Shown piece after piece: positions 1 to 9,197 of a stretch of DNA of 64,000 bases. Made by a program: the position numbers and the translations under genes. Positions within the stretch are counted from its first letter, which is position 1; each line of letters starts with the position of its first letter. The notes under the pieces were generated by a model that worked only from the letters and a program-made list of their open reading frames with translations, was not told the origin of the DNA and did not search any database. The stretch is from CAINVV01 sp963663675 (lineage in GTDB: Bacteria; Bacteroidota; Bacteroidia; Bacteroidales; Prolixibacteraceae), in assembly GCA_963663675.1 (NCBI GenBank), contig OY760498.1, positions 434,001 to 498,000 of the forward strand, in the 5' to 3' direction.

Positions 1-81
1 CATCCCGTGAATCTGCGATGCATATCCGGATATAATTTGTAATGACAGGGGTTCGTCATCAACAGCAATACAATTTATCAT
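1..81 (-). CDS. LytTR-family response regulator, N-terminal fragment (cut by window edge)
   Basis: The 27 visible codons begin with a hydrophobic strand followed by AVDDEPLSL, the acidic-pocket start of a receiver domain. The rest, expected to carry the phosphoacceptor Asp and a LytTR DNA-binding domain, lies outside the window. The start ATG overlaps the stop of the upstream kinase in the arrangement ATGA, so the two are probably translationally coupled and form a LytS/LytR pair. The LytTR assignment comes from the partner kinase type, not from visible DNA-binding sequence. Confidence 0.85.
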   Translation of the reverse strand, partial: MINCIAVDDEPLSLQIISGYASQIHGM

Positions 82-1103
82 GTGAGCAACAGAATTAAAT
101 CTACTTCAAATTTATTGTCTCTATCTGAGATTTTTAAAGTATAATTTTTCTTGTAAATCATTTCCAGCCGTTTTCGGGTATTCTCAATTCCAACTCCTGT
201 TGAAGGCTGGTTTTCAAAATATTTTGATGGTTTGTTATTGTTTACTTTAAAATCGAGCCTATTTTTCACAAGAGAAATATCGATATTAATAATTATTGGA
301 TCTATGGCGCTTGTCCCATGTTTGAATGCATTTTCCACAAAAGGCACAAGAATAAACGGAGAGATAAGCAATCCCTCTGAGTTACCTGAAAAATGGAAAT
401 TGATTTGAATGTTATCTGCTAGTCTCAGCCGATGAAGTTCTATAAAGTTCTTAATATAGCCCAACTCTTTCTCTAGAGGAACATACGGAATATGAACATC
501 AAGAATCACATACCTCATCAAATTTGACAATTTCATTACAGCTTCGGCAGTTTGATCTGACTTAATTATGGCAAGGGAGTAAATACTATTAAGAGAATTG
601 AAGAGAAAATGTGGATTGATTTGTGCCTTAAGGTAGGAAAGTTCAGAATTCAGTTTTTCCCTTTCAATTTTAATTATTTCTTCTTCGGCTTTTTTCCATT
701 CGGAATTCATTCTTAGTCCGAGTGATACAAATAGCACAACAATAAAGAGTAACAATGAGTGAATGAGAAAGGGGAAGGTGGGTCTTCCTTCGTATGGTTT
801 ATGATTATCAGACAGATATGTAAAAATATTTGAGATAAAAATTAATATTGCCAAACTAATTAATATTGACAATAAATAGGTTATCGTTTTTTTTTGCAGA
901 TAGAAAAGAGGAATAAGTTTGTAGTAGTTCAGGTAATAAAATCCTATTGGAAAGACGGATGCCAATATTAACATTGATTGATTAAAAAACATCGATCTTG
1001 GCAGAGAATCTGGTGGGGGAGGCGGTGTAACCAACATTGGCAAAATTAATAACACTGTCCAAACAAGCAATTGTATGATGAAAGTGATTAATTTTGGTTT
1101 CAT
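78..1103 (-). CDS. LytS/YehU-type sensor histidine kinase
   Basis: 341 aa inner-membrane kinase of the His_kinase (PF06580) family. Four hydrophobic segments lie near residues 8-25, 43-65, 72-96 and 110-132, followed by a short coiled linker. The phosphoacceptor motif NPHFLFN is at about 163-169 (His165). The ATP-binding N box PFVENAFKHG is near 255 and the G box STGVGIENTRKR near 302. There is no extracytoplasmic ligand-binding domain, so the signal is probably sensed in or at the membrane. It is co-transcribed with the response regulator on its 3' side (4 bp overlap). The target genes cannot be told from the sequence. Confidence 0.93.
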   Translation of the reverse strand: MKPKLITFIIQLLVWTVLLILPMLVTPPPPPDSLPRSMFFNQSMLILASVFPIGFYYLNYYKLIPLFYLQKKTITYLLSILISLAILIFISNIFTYLSDNHKPYEGRPTFPFLIHSLLLFIVVLFVSLGLRMNSEWKKAEEEIIKIEREKLNSELSYLKAQINPHFLFNSLNSIYSLAIIKSDQTAEAVMKLSNLMRYVILDVHIPYVPLEKELGYIKNFIELHRLRLADNIQINFHFSGNSEGLLISPFILVPFVENAFKHGTSAIDPIIINIDISLVKNRLDFKVNNNKPSKYFENQPSTGVGIENTRKRLEMIYKKNYTLKISDRDNKFEVDLILLLT

Positions 1104-1442
1104 CTGATTTTTATAATTTAATTTTCAAAGGTCAAAATGAATTCGCAAGTAGTTATTAAAATTTCTGATGGATATTAACAATCATAGACTACATCCATTT
1201 ATAATTTCGTTTTTCATTTGCCGATAAAACGCACATTTCACTTGTTGGTGGATTCTCCTGAGCCATAAAGATTTGATAACGTTGTTTAATCTGTCTCAAT
1301 TGAACGGTAAATATATTGAAATATCCCAAAATACTTTGATTTAACATTCCTTCATCTCCTTTGCATTCCTTTGGTTATATTCATGATCGATTCAGCCTCT
1401 CGGTACTGTCTGTCTTGGCACTAGATAAGTTGATCAGTTTTT
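1104..1442. other. intergenic, no gene seen
   Basis: AT-rich region upstream of the minus-strand kinase. It must contain that gene's promoter. No ORF, hairpin or repeat could be supported here by eye. Confidence 0.5.
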
Positions 1443-1525
1443 TTCAAAAGGTTTGAGTTCAAATCGTGATTTTGAGATTGCGTTTTGTTTGTCCATTCTG
1501 GTATCATATCTGAAATGTCGCAACT
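1443..1525 (+). repeat. second dispersed repeat family, copy 1
   Basis: About 83 bp that aligns with 38810-38891 along its length. The shared core includes CCATTCTGGTATC, TCTGAAA and GCAACT. Both copies lie upstream of a minus-strand histidine kinase gene (starts at 1103 and 38653). Neither has an uninterrupted reading frame. Origin unknown. Confidence 0.6.
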
Positions 1526-1571
1526 TGATTGTCTAAAGTTGCCAGTTTGGAATTTGCTATCAATGGGAAAA

Positions 1572-1661
1572 ACCTGCCAGGAAATCCGCCAGGATTTTGA
1601 GAAAATTCTTGTTTTTATTGGTGAAATTGGGCGGGGAAATTTTGTTTATTTTTAAACGAAT
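1572..1661 (+). repeat. tRNA-derived modular repeat, deletion derivative (copy H)
   Basis: It starts with the paired word CTGCCAGG-AAATC-CGCCAGG of the element's left end. It then runs directly into the right-end module (ATTTTGAG, ending in TTTATTTTTAAACGAA). The tRNA-like centre and terminator hairpin of the full copies at 8161 and 19850 are absent. This is the product expected from recombination between the CGCCAGG pairs at the two ends of a full element. Confidence 0.6.
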
Positions 1662-1983
1662 TGGGAATGCATATATAGAAAAATGCAGATGTAGTTTATT
1701 TATTCCATCTGCATTTTCATAGAACATTCAAAATCTCATTTCAATTGGATTTATTCCGCAAAAACCAAATTCTCCATCTAATTTTTATTCTAAGACCTGA
1801 ACATTGATTTAATTAACCTTTTTGGAATCATTTGGCATTCCCGAACGTATGAAGTAATTAAACTATGTTATGACCTTTTGAAATTTAAAATTTTTATTTG
1901 ATCGGGCTAAAGAACAACAAGAGTTAGAATAATTGCTGTAGTGTCATATACGCTTGTCATCTATTCCTTAAAATAAAACATTT
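1662..1983. other. intergenic, presumed promoter region of the secreted-protein cluster
   Basis: 322 bp AT-rich leader in front of the gene at 1984. It must carry the promoter of that cluster. I could not assign a clear TAnnTTTG/TTTG promoter pair by eye. Confidence 0.35.
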
Positions 1984-4125
1984 ATGAAAAAGATTATCCT
2001 GATTGCCTGCTATATAATGATTTGGGTTTTGTATGTACCTGCCCAAACGAAACCTAAACCCAAAGAAAAGGCGCCTGCAGGGAGTGACATCGATCAAATG
2101 ATGAAGGAAGCCCAGAAGGCAATGGATGGTATCAGCCCGGAGGATAAAAAGATGATGGAAGGTATGGGTATAAAATTACCATCATCAAATAATATACCTG
2201 CCGCAACTGACCAGCAATTGCAGGCAGGATTAAACGCTGAAACGGCAATTGTTCCTGAAAAGGATATTGCCAGAATTGCCAGCATTTCCATAACACCACT
2301 GACGACAAGTTCGCTGCCTGCCTATTTAACTACAGTAAACGCAAAAGTAATTTTACAGCTAAAACCAGATTCAAAGAAGACTGGAGAAGAAATTTACCAG
2401 TTAATTAAAGCGGAGCATAATTCAGCTGTTGAAACCGGTAATGCTGCCATTGGTTTGTGGATGATGGGCAAAGCGGAAATGGCCATCTACGTGATGGGAA
2501 AATCGTGTGCAGTTAATCCTTCCAACGTAAATAACCTCAGTAATTACGCAGCTATGCTTTCAATGGCAGGTGCAGAGCAATTGTCGATACCACTGCTGAG
2601 TAATCTGAACAAACGTTTCCCCAAAAACAGCACGATACTGAATAATATCGGACAGGCCTGGTTTGGATTGGGCGATATCGATAAATCCAGCGCCTACCTT
2701 GACAGCACGATCCGCATATTTGCCAGTCATCCTCAGGCGAATTTTACCAAATCATTCATCGAAGAGAGCAAAGGCAATACCCAAGCTGCTATTAATGCTG
2801 TCAAGCAAAGCATTAAAAATGGTTACAGCACTGAAAAGGAAAACCGGTTGTATAAATTGGGATATGACCTGGACAGCAAGGATATATACTGGGATAAACC
2901 TATGCCGCAGGATCCTTTGGGACTGGAGAAGTTCAGATGGCCCGCTTTCCCCTTAAATGTCAACCAAAGCGAAGTCCTGGAAAAGGAATGGGATGCTTTT
3001 AAGTCAGCCTGCAGGAATGAGCTTGAAAACCTGAATGCCCAACAAAAAAAGTTGGAGGAAGCATGGGGTATTATCCGCCAGGCTCGAACACAGGAACTGT
3101 TAAAAGCAAGTCAAAAAGGACAAAATGGATCTTTGTTTCCACCCCTGGCCAGCAAAGCCATGAAAAAACTGGATTATCTGGTAAACGACAAGGATGGGCA
3201 TCTTCTCTTTGCAACGCAACAAAAAAACGAAGCAATATTGGCCGCAACTACTGCCATTGAACGATTAAGAAATTCACTTCAATCAAAAATTGCAGGGTTT
3301 AATGAGAATTACAGGGATAAGTTTGGTGAAGGGAAGTCGAATCCTTTTGGCGCTGCCTGCGGCGATTACAATGAGGCGAACAGCGCTTTTCTGGATTCTG
3401 CCAACACGATGCTGCATCATGTTCAAAATGATTACCTGAATCTTATCCGTCGAAAATTAAACGATGAGATTTATTACGACCAATATACCAAATGGCCCGA
3501 AGAATTTGAAGTCAGGAAAGGACTGGCAAAAATCCAATGGCTGAGTGCAATTTCGGCTCAGACAGTCATGTTCAAAAATAGAAGCAATTATTGCCTGAAA
3601 GAGGCGGATGTAGAGCCAAAACGCGGCATTCTTCAGGATTTTGATGATGTCCACTGCGAATATCACAGCGAATTAAAGTTGCCGATTGGGAAAATAAAAG
3701 TGGACTGTAGCCGTGTCACCAGCGAATTGGATCTGAAGGTCATCAAACTTGGCCTGAAGCAGAATATGGACAAAGGGGAGAAGGATGGCTCAGTTTTGGG
3801 AGATTTTGCTGACCAATTCATGTCATGTTCTGTTGAAGTTGCAGCCAGCCAGTCTGCCGGTTTTGACTCTAATCTGCTGAAAGCCGAGGCTTCGGTTGGA
3901 GTGGCGATGAGGGCCGAGTTTGACCGGACCGGATTAACGGATGTGATAGTAAAAACGGAAGCAGGCGCGAGTTTGGGTACCAAATTCATCGAAGACGGCA
4001 GTATGGCCGGTGTTGGTGTGAAGGACCTGTCTGTGGAAGCCGGAGTGGAAGGCCAGATAAGCCTGATCAGTGGCAAATCATCAGTTGAAAGTACCGGAGT
4101 CTTAAAAGGAGTGTTTCAAAAGTAA
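1984..4125 (+). CDS. exported TPR-containing protein of unknown function
   Basis: 713 aa. The start is set by an N-terminal signal peptide (MKKIILIACYIMIWVLYV, then PAQ). Residues about 30-70 are a charged, Met-rich segment. Residues about 130-300 contain helical repeats with TPR character (LSNYAAMLSMAGAEQ, LNNIGQAWFGLGDIDKSSAYL). A long coiled-coil-like region follows around 330-440. The C-terminal 100 residues are rich in Gly, Ala, Val and Ser and look beta-structured. I recognise no enzyme motif. It is followed 10 bp later by another exported protein, so they are probably one transcript and may form a periplasmic or surface complex. Confidence 0.85.
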   Translation: MKKIILIACYIMIWVLYVPAQTKPKPKEKAPAGSDIDQMMKEAQKAMDGISPEDKKMMEGMGIKLPSSNNIPAATDQQLQAGLNAETAIVPEKDIARIASISITPLTTSSLPAYLTTVNAKVILQLKPDSKKTGEEIYQLIKAEHNSAVETGNAAIGLWMMGKAEMAIYVMGKSCAVNPSNVNNLSNYAAMLSMAGAEQLSIPLLSNLNKRFPKNSTILNNIGQAWFGLGDIDKSSAYLDSTIRIFASHPQANFTKSFIEESKGNTQAAINAVKQSIKNGYSTEKENRLYKLGYDLDSKDIYWDKPMPQDPLGLEKFRWPAFPLNVNQSEVLEKEWDAFKSACRNELENLNAQQKKLEEAWGIIRQARTQELLKASQKGQNGSLFPPLASKAMKKLDYLVNDKDGHLLFATQQKNEAILAATTAIERLRNSLQSKIAGFNENYRDKFGEGKSNPFGAACGDYNEANSAFLDSANTMLHHVQNDYLNLIRRKLNDEIYYDQYTKWPEEFEVRKGLAKIQWLSAISAQTVMFKNRSNYCLKEADVEPKRGILQDFDDVHCEYHSELKLPIGKIKVDCSRVTSELDLKVIKLGLKQNMDKGEKDGSVLGDFADQFMSCSVEVAASQSAGFDSNLLKAEASVGVAMRAEFDRTGLTDVIVKTEAGASLGTKFIEDGSMAGVGVKDLSVEAGVEGQISLISGKSSVESTGVLKGVFQK

Positions 4126-4135
4126 ACCAATAACC

Positions 4136-5110
4136 ATGAAAGTCACATTGTTAATGTTGGGAATTCTAATTGCACGTGTTTCCTTCGCACAGGATTGTAC
4201 CCCGGATTTATTGCTTCAAAAACCCGGCACCTGGAAAGCAGGCATGCAGGGATCAATTCATGGTGTAAGTCCGGCGGATCTGGTAAAAGAAAAATCAGTA
4301 CTGGCAGCGATACATAAGATGGTGAACACAAATTACAACCCCAAAGGATGCCAGGTGCTTTACAGCACTGCTTTTAGTAAATATCCCAGTGCAGGTGATG
4401 TTTGGATTGCTGACCCTTATCATTATACCATGTATATCCTTCCCTTTTTATGCGATATTAAAAGCACTGATATATCAAAATATACTGTAGCTATTGCATC
4501 CGCAACAAATGTTACCATTTCAGCCAATGAAATTTCCTGGTTAAATACCCTGTTTGCTGCAACTATTCATGATGAATTCAGGGGCTACCTAAAATTGGTA
4601 GACAGACCGGTTAAAAAAGATGGATACTATTATTTTGGTAAAGATAAAATTGATCCGGAACAAAATCTACTTGAATTTCAATGGCTGATTACCTATAACG
4701 ATACACTGCCATTTACCTATGTAAGCCGCAAAGAATACCTCTTAATACAGCGAAAACGGCTTGAGAAAGATATAGTTGAAAGTCCGGGTGAAAAGGAATA
4801 TTATCGACAATTTTTCGATAAAATCGGCGAGTATTTGACAAGATCAGACGACGAATTGAATCAAACTGCTATTTGTATGTCGAATGATGAAGAGCGTTTT
4901 AATGGTTTTGTTGAAGAAGGCACCAAAGGTTCTTTTATCGCCGTTAAACCCAACCTTAATTACTACGACAAAAAGCTTCCCTTGTCATCGCCCCAGTTTT
5001 TTACAGTAGTTTATACCGTAAGTCAGGGCGAACCGGTATTTGATGAAAATATTTCGGCAATAAAAGAAGCTGTTGATTTTGGAAAACTTAAAAGTATGTT
5101 GGGAAAATAG
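4136..5110 (+). CDS. exported hypothetical protein
   Basis: 324 aa. It has a signal peptide (MKVTLLMLGILIARVSFAQ) with a cleavage site after AQ, followed by a Cys in the mature N-terminus and three more later. It is mixed alpha/beta without recognisable domains. The start ATG lies 10 bp after the preceding stop, which implies co-transcription with the TPR protein. No catalytic motif or lipobox is visible. Function unknown. Confidence 0.8.
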   Translation: MKVTLLMLGILIARVSFAQDCTPDLLLQKPGTWKAGMQGSIHGVSPADLVKEKSVLAAIHKMVNTNYNPKGCQVLYSTAFSKYPSAGDVWIADPYHYTMYILPFLCDIKSTDISKYTVAIASATNVTISANEISWLNTLFAATIHDEFRGYLKLVDRPVKKDGYYYFGKDKIDPEQNLLEFQWLITYNDTLPFTYVSRKEYLLIQRKRLEKDIVESPGEKEYYRQFFDKIGEYLTRSDDELNQTAICMSNDEERFNGFVEEGTKGSFIAVKPNLNYYDKKLPLSSPQFFTVVYTVSQGEPVFDENISAIKEAVDFGKLKSMLGK

Positions 5111-5151
5111 ATATAAAGTCTATGATGATTATATGAAATAGCCATGAGGAA

Positions 5152-5244
5152 ATGCCGACACCAACCGAAAATGAGTATGTGGCTATTAGCTTCGCTGATC
5201 TTCGATTCCTTTTGGCCAATGAAAAACAAAATATAAACAAATGA
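5152..5244 (+). repeat. short dispersed repeat with a 30-codon mini-ORF, copy 1
   Basis: The open stretch encodes 30 aa containing PTENEYVAISFADLRFLL and ends at TGA. The same sequence, diverged but colinear, recurs at 35491-35604 and encodes PTENDYLGSSFADLRFYL. Both copies sit just upstream of a gene for an exported beta-propeller protein. Substitutions do not concentrate in third codon positions, so DNA homology is certain but coding is not. Confidence 0.5.
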
Positions 5245-5317
5245 AATAAGGCTTTAAAATTACTGTTAATCAGGATAGACAAAGATTATAATCAATTAAT
5301 TATTAAGAAGAAACACC

Positions 5318-6937
5318 ATGAAGAAAGTACTTATTGTTTTTGCAATTGCTTCTTTTATCGCGAGATCAGAAGCTCAAACACCCGTAAAGTCTTCAGCTAC
5401 TCCTGCCTCTGGCGGTTCATTGCTCAGTGGAATTTTCTACGCTCCATCGGGAAGCAGCATCATTTTGCAAAATAATGCTAAAAATGATTTGACTATTACT
5501 GCAAAAAAGGAAGCAGGGAAGACTTACAGCGCCAATACATTCAACTTTCCAACTCCTATACCCGACAAAACCAACTATAAAGTATCGCTTAAAAAAGCAC
5601 CTGCTGGTCAAACATGCATCATTTATAAGGGTAGCGAAGGGACGATGCCCCAAACGGCAAATAAACTTGGAGTTTGCTCCGATTATACCTATGACCTCCA
5701 AAGCCGTAGTTCCGACGATAAAACATTCAGCACATTTTACGAAAGCACGGATCCTGCTGTTGGCGGCGGTATTGGGGAGGAAGGCCGTTATATTGTTTTT
5801 GTTTCTTCGGCAACTTTCTCCGGTTCTACAGGAAAACACCGGCAGATATTCTGGCGCGATCGCAACACCGGTACTACTAAGTTAGTAAGTTCATCACCAA
5901 GCGGCGAAGAAGGCAATGCAGACAGCTATTATCCTGCCATATCCGGCGATGGGAAAACCGTAGCTTTCGAATCAAATTCAAGCAACCTGGTTGGGGACGA
6001 TAAATTCGGATTAAAAGATGTTTTCGTCTGGAGCGCTTCTACCGGTAAAATTCAGATGGTAAGTGTTGGTAAAAATGGCATTGCTGCTGATGCAGAAAGC
6101 TATGAAGCTTCAGTATCAGGGGATGGAAACCTGATCGCATTTACATCTGCTGCCAGTAATATTTCATCCATTGAAAAAGGAGTTTCAAACAACAATGTTT
6201 TCGTCCGTGATATGTTGCTTAACACAACCAGTATGATCAGCATTGATTCTAAAGCTAAAAAGGGCGGAGGAGGGTCCAAACCTTCTATTTCTTATGATGG
6301 AAGTCGGATTGCTTTTTACTCGCATTCGGAAACACTGGTTGCCAATGATAACAACGGACTCTGGGATATCTTTTTATGGGAGAAAGATAACCCGAAACTC
6401 AAAAGAATTAGCCTGACCAATGACCACAAGGAACGCAACCAGGGTAGCGAAAGTGCCAACCGTATTGTGGCTCCGGCCATTTCAGGAAACGGACAATTCA
6501 TTGCGTATACAACCACCGCAAGTAATATGGTGGTCGGCGATGATAACAATTTACAGGATGTCTTTGTGTATAATATCGCTAAAGATAGCGTGGTCATTGC
6601 AAGCAGCAATGCCTCAGGGAAAGTCGGCAATGCAGATAGCCCTATTGAGCAGGGAGAAAAGATTGCCATTACCAATGATGGCAAATGGGTTGCCTTTTCG
6701 ACGAAAGCATCAAATCTGGGAGTACCTGCTTCCAATATTATTATGCACAATATGTCAAATGGAGAAAACAAGGTGATCTCTTCTGTTGTTGGGAGCAGCG
6801 TAGGCAGGCCTTCAATTTCGTATTCAGGTAGTTATGTTGTCTTCGGTATCGGCGGTAAAATTGATGGCAGGTTTCAGTCATCAGGAATTTTTGCAAATTA
6901 TACGGGTTTGGGACTTTGTCGTTTTTGTCCGGAATAG
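5318..6937 (+). CDS. exported TolB-like beta-propeller protein (PD40 repeats)
   Basis: 539 aa with a signal peptide (MKKVLIVFAIASFIARSEAQ). After a linker and an N-terminal beta domain (to about 120), residues about 140-520 hold repeated PD40/WD40-like blades of the type YYPAISGDGKTVAFES, SYEASVSGDGNLIAFTS, PSISYDGSRIAFYS and PAISGNGQFIAYTT. Such propellers usually act as protein- or ligand-binding platforms in the periplasm or on the surface. No Pal-binding context (tolA, pal) is present, so this is not the Tol-Pal TolB. It lies in the same direction as its neighbours in the secreted cluster. Confidence 0.88.
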   Translation: MKKVLIVFAIASFIARSEAQTPVKSSATPASGGSLLSGIFYAPSGSSIILQNNAKNDLTITAKKEAGKTYSANTFNFPTPIPDKTNYKVSLKKAPAGQTCIIYKGSEGTMPQTANKLGVCSDYTYDLQSRSSDDKTFSTFYESTDPAVGGGIGEEGRYIVFVSSATFSGSTGKHRQIFWRDRNTGTTKLVSSSPSGEEGNADSYYPAISGDGKTVAFESNSSNLVGDDKFGLKDVFVWSASTGKIQMVSVGKNGIAADAESYEASVSGDGNLIAFTSAASNISSIEKGVSNNNVFVRDMLLNTTSMISIDSKAKKGGGGSKPSISYDGSRIAFYSHSETLVANDNNGLWDIFLWEKDNPKLKRISLTNDHKERNQGSESANRIVAPAISGNGQFIAYTTTASNMVVGDDNNLQDVFVYNIAKDSVVIASSNASGKVGNADSPIEQGEKIAITNDGKWVAFSTKASNLGVPASNIIMHNMSNGENKVISSVVGSSVGRPSISYSGSYVVFGIGGKIDGRFQSSGIFANYTGLGLCRFCPE

Positions 6938-7011
6938 TCTTCAAACATGATCAATGATTCATTATTTTCTTCTTTGTGAAATACAACGGATATTTTAAAT
7001 CGTGCACCAAA

Positions 7012-8034
7012 ATGAAAATATTGATAGGAATTGCTGTTTTTATATTTTTTACTGTCGCTGGTTTTGCCCAGAAAAAACTGGTACCAGTCTCTCATTCCGA
7101 GCTAACTGGAATTTCATTGCCAGCCGGGACTTTAAAAGATGGCAGAATATTCAGCATTGCGGCTGCAGGCGCCTTTATGGAGATGGAAAGCAGCAAGTTC
7201 AATGTAAAAGTGACAACTACTGAAGTGTTGATGTTGCCGCCATTTTCAACAAGTGGGTTTACAATCGATTCACTTTTCAGAAAGCTTTCAGAATCTGGTT
7301 GGCGTACAACAGCGATTGAAGGAGATAAAGAATATTTCTGGTTGCAAAAAGGCAGCCGAAACCTTATCAGCTACTTCTCCCTGCGCACTAAGGAAATTGA
7401 TTTGTATTTTGCTGAAGCAGCTTCCAGCCCAAATCCACCGGGCCATTTAAATAATCAAGCTAACAGCCAACAAGGGTCACCTGGAAATGTTGAAATATCG
7501 AAACCTGCAATACCTGTGATTCATGATAGCAAGGAAAATAACATTGATAATTCAGCTATTGTTGGCACATGGAGTGCAACTGCAAGCGACCAGTCCAGTT
7601 TCCGGGTAAAAAACGGTGTTATGAATTACATTGTCCGGCAATATTCTTTTAATGCCGATGGCACCTACAGTTTCGTGAGCAAAGCTTACGATCCTTTAAT
7701 GGATAAAATTCTTTTGGGAAAAGAAAACGGAACGTATCAAATCAGTGGTACCAATCTCACAATCTCTCCATATAAAAGTATATTGGAAGCCTGGAGCAAA
7801 AAGGATGGAAGGGATGAATGGGGCAAACTGTTATCAACCCAAAACATTACGCTGGAGAACATGACCTACCAGTTTACCAAACATTATTTTTCCGGTATAA
7901 AGGAATTGAGCCTTGTTTTGCAGTCTGGTAAGCAAACTTACAGAGATGGTCAGTACAGCGGTAGCACTGCTTTTAATAACGCCTGGATTTATGGACCGCC
8001 TTGCAGCCAATGTTTGATTAAGTTGCCGAATTAA
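7012..8034 (+). CDS. exported hypothetical protein, last gene of secreted cluster
   Basis: 340 aa from the ATG at 7012. An upstream in-frame GTG at 6976 would add 12 residues in front of the signal peptide MKILIGIAVFIFFTVAGFAQ, so I prefer 7012. The N-terminal half (to about 150) is an alpha/beta domain. A low-complexity Asn/Ser/Pro linker follows, then a C-terminal lipocalin-like or META-like beta domain beginning IVGTWSATASDQSS and FNADGTYSFVSKAYD. Its end carries CSQC. No enzyme motif seen. It probably belongs with the three preceding exported proteins. Confidence 0.8.
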   Translation: MKILIGIAVFIFFTVAGFAQKKLVPVSHSELTGISLPAGTLKDGRIFSIAAAGAFMEMESSKFNVKVTTTEVLMLPPFSTSGFTIDSLFRKLSESGWRTTAIEGDKEYFWLQKGSRNLISYFSLRTKEIDLYFAEAASSPNPPGHLNNQANSQQGSPGNVEISKPAIPVIHDSKENNIDNSAIVGTWSATASDQSSFRVKNGVMNYIVRQYSFNADGTYSFVSKAYDPLMDKILLGKENGTYQISGTNLTISPYKSILEAWSKKDGRDEWGKLLSTQNITLENMTYQFTKHYFSGIKELSLVLQSGKQTYRDGQYSGSTAFNNAWIYGPPCSQCLIKLPN

Positions 8035-8160
8035 ATTCAAAATTTTGAGAATCATTATAGATAATTGGTCGCTTAATATTGAACTTTCAATCCGCAAATC
8101 CAACATTAAAACAGACCTATCCAATAAGAGAACTTGAAATTGTACTTAATCCCAAAATAG

Positions 8161-8462
8161 TCCCGTAAAAATCCGCCAAGATTTCCGACAACCAGTGTTA
8201 ACCAGTGGAAAATAAAACGTGTAAATGTCAACCGGTATTAACCAGTATCAACCAGTGGAATCCTGACTTGAAAAGGATAACTCACTCATAATTAGGGGGT
8301 CATAGTATCATGCCCTACTGGGCCCACCCTCATTATCAAACACTTACAGTCCTGCTCTGTAGGTGTTTTCTTTTTCACGCCAGGAAGACGCCAGGTTTTT
8401 GAGGATTTTGGAACTTTTACGCTGAATTTCTTTGCACCCAATTTCGTTTATTTTTAAACGAT
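8161..8462 (+). repeat. tRNA-derived modular repeat, full copy A
   Basis: 302 bp. Order of parts: a degenerate CCGCCAAG word; iterated TTAACCAGTG/CAACCAGTGG words (8189-8260); a stretch at 8279-8328 resembling the 3' half of a CAU-anticodon tRNA (CTCATAA loop, then CCTACTGGGCCCACC); a hairpin 8338-8349/8357-8368 followed by T-rich sequence; paired CGCCAGG-AAGA-CGCCAGG; and an end module finishing in TTTATTTTTAAACGA. It lies 126 bp after a stop codon, so it probably also terminates that transcript. The rest of the gap to 8736 is AT-rich with no gene seen. Confidence 0.8.
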
Positions 8463-8736
8463 TTACCCCGTCTATGAATGCCAAATAACAACCTGTGAAT
8501 ATAAAAGGACTAAAGATCGTCACTTGATATTTGTTCTGTTTGCTGATCCGTTTTGAGTTTTAATATTAATCTTAGATGAAAATATTAACTAATGATGCAG
8601 TTAGCCGTAAAACATCAACTGGCTAACAATGTTCTTGGTGTTATTATAAATAGGTAGAGGATATTGTAATGCGACAGCATAGAGTGAAGAAAATTAAAAT
8701 TAAGTCTTAATTTGACAACATAAAAAAAGTAAAAAT

Positions 8737-9186
8737 ATGACAAATAACACTGTAACACTGCATCGAGTATTTGCGGCACCAGTAGAAAAGGTATATAAAG
8801 CATTCACGGATGCTGATGCAATGGCTTCATGGTTGCCACCTTATGGATTTATTTGTAGAGTGCATCGTATGGACTTTAAAATTGGTGGGACATACAAAAT
8901 GTCCTTTACAAATTTTACCACAGGTAACGGACATTCTTTTGGAGGCCAATATTTAGAAATTCTTCCAAATGTACTACTAAAATATACCGACCAATTTGAC
9001 GATCCCAATTTGCCAGGACAAATGATTACAACTATAAAATTTAGAAGTGTTTTATGTGGCACAGAACTTGTCGCAACACAGGAAGGTATACCTGATTCAA
9101 TTCCTGTTGAAATGTGTTATTTAGGTTGGCAAGAATCATTAGAGAAATTAAAACGTCTGGTAGAACCTAATATTCCAGACGCGTAG
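8737..9186 (+). CDS. SRPBCC / AHSA1-like domain protein
   Basis: 149 aa, a single START-like domain of the activator-of-Hsp90-homologue (AHSA1, PF08327) type. Visible landmarks are the N-terminal HRVFAAPVEKVYKAFTDAD, the W-x-P-P-Y loop near residue 32, the GGTYKM strand and the C-terminal helix with GWQESLEKLKRLVEP. These small proteins bind hydrophobic ligands; their physiological role is usually unknown. It precedes a VOC gene by 11 bp and is likely co-transcribed with it. Base composition is more AT-rich than the neighbouring secreted cluster. Confidence 0.9.
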   Translation: MTNNTVTLHRVFAAPVEKVYKAFTDADAMASWLPPYGFICRVHRMDFKIGGTYKMSFTNFTTGNGHSFGGQYLEILPNVLLKYTDQFDDPNLPGQMITTIKFRSVLCGTELVATQEGIPDSIPVEMCYLGWQESLEKLKRLVEPNIPDA

Positions 9187-9197
9187 AAATTAATACT

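Noticed and set aside
5318..6937. TolB of the Tol-Pal system
   Set aside because: Only the PD40 blades match. The TolB N-terminal domain and tolQRAB-pal neighbours are absent.
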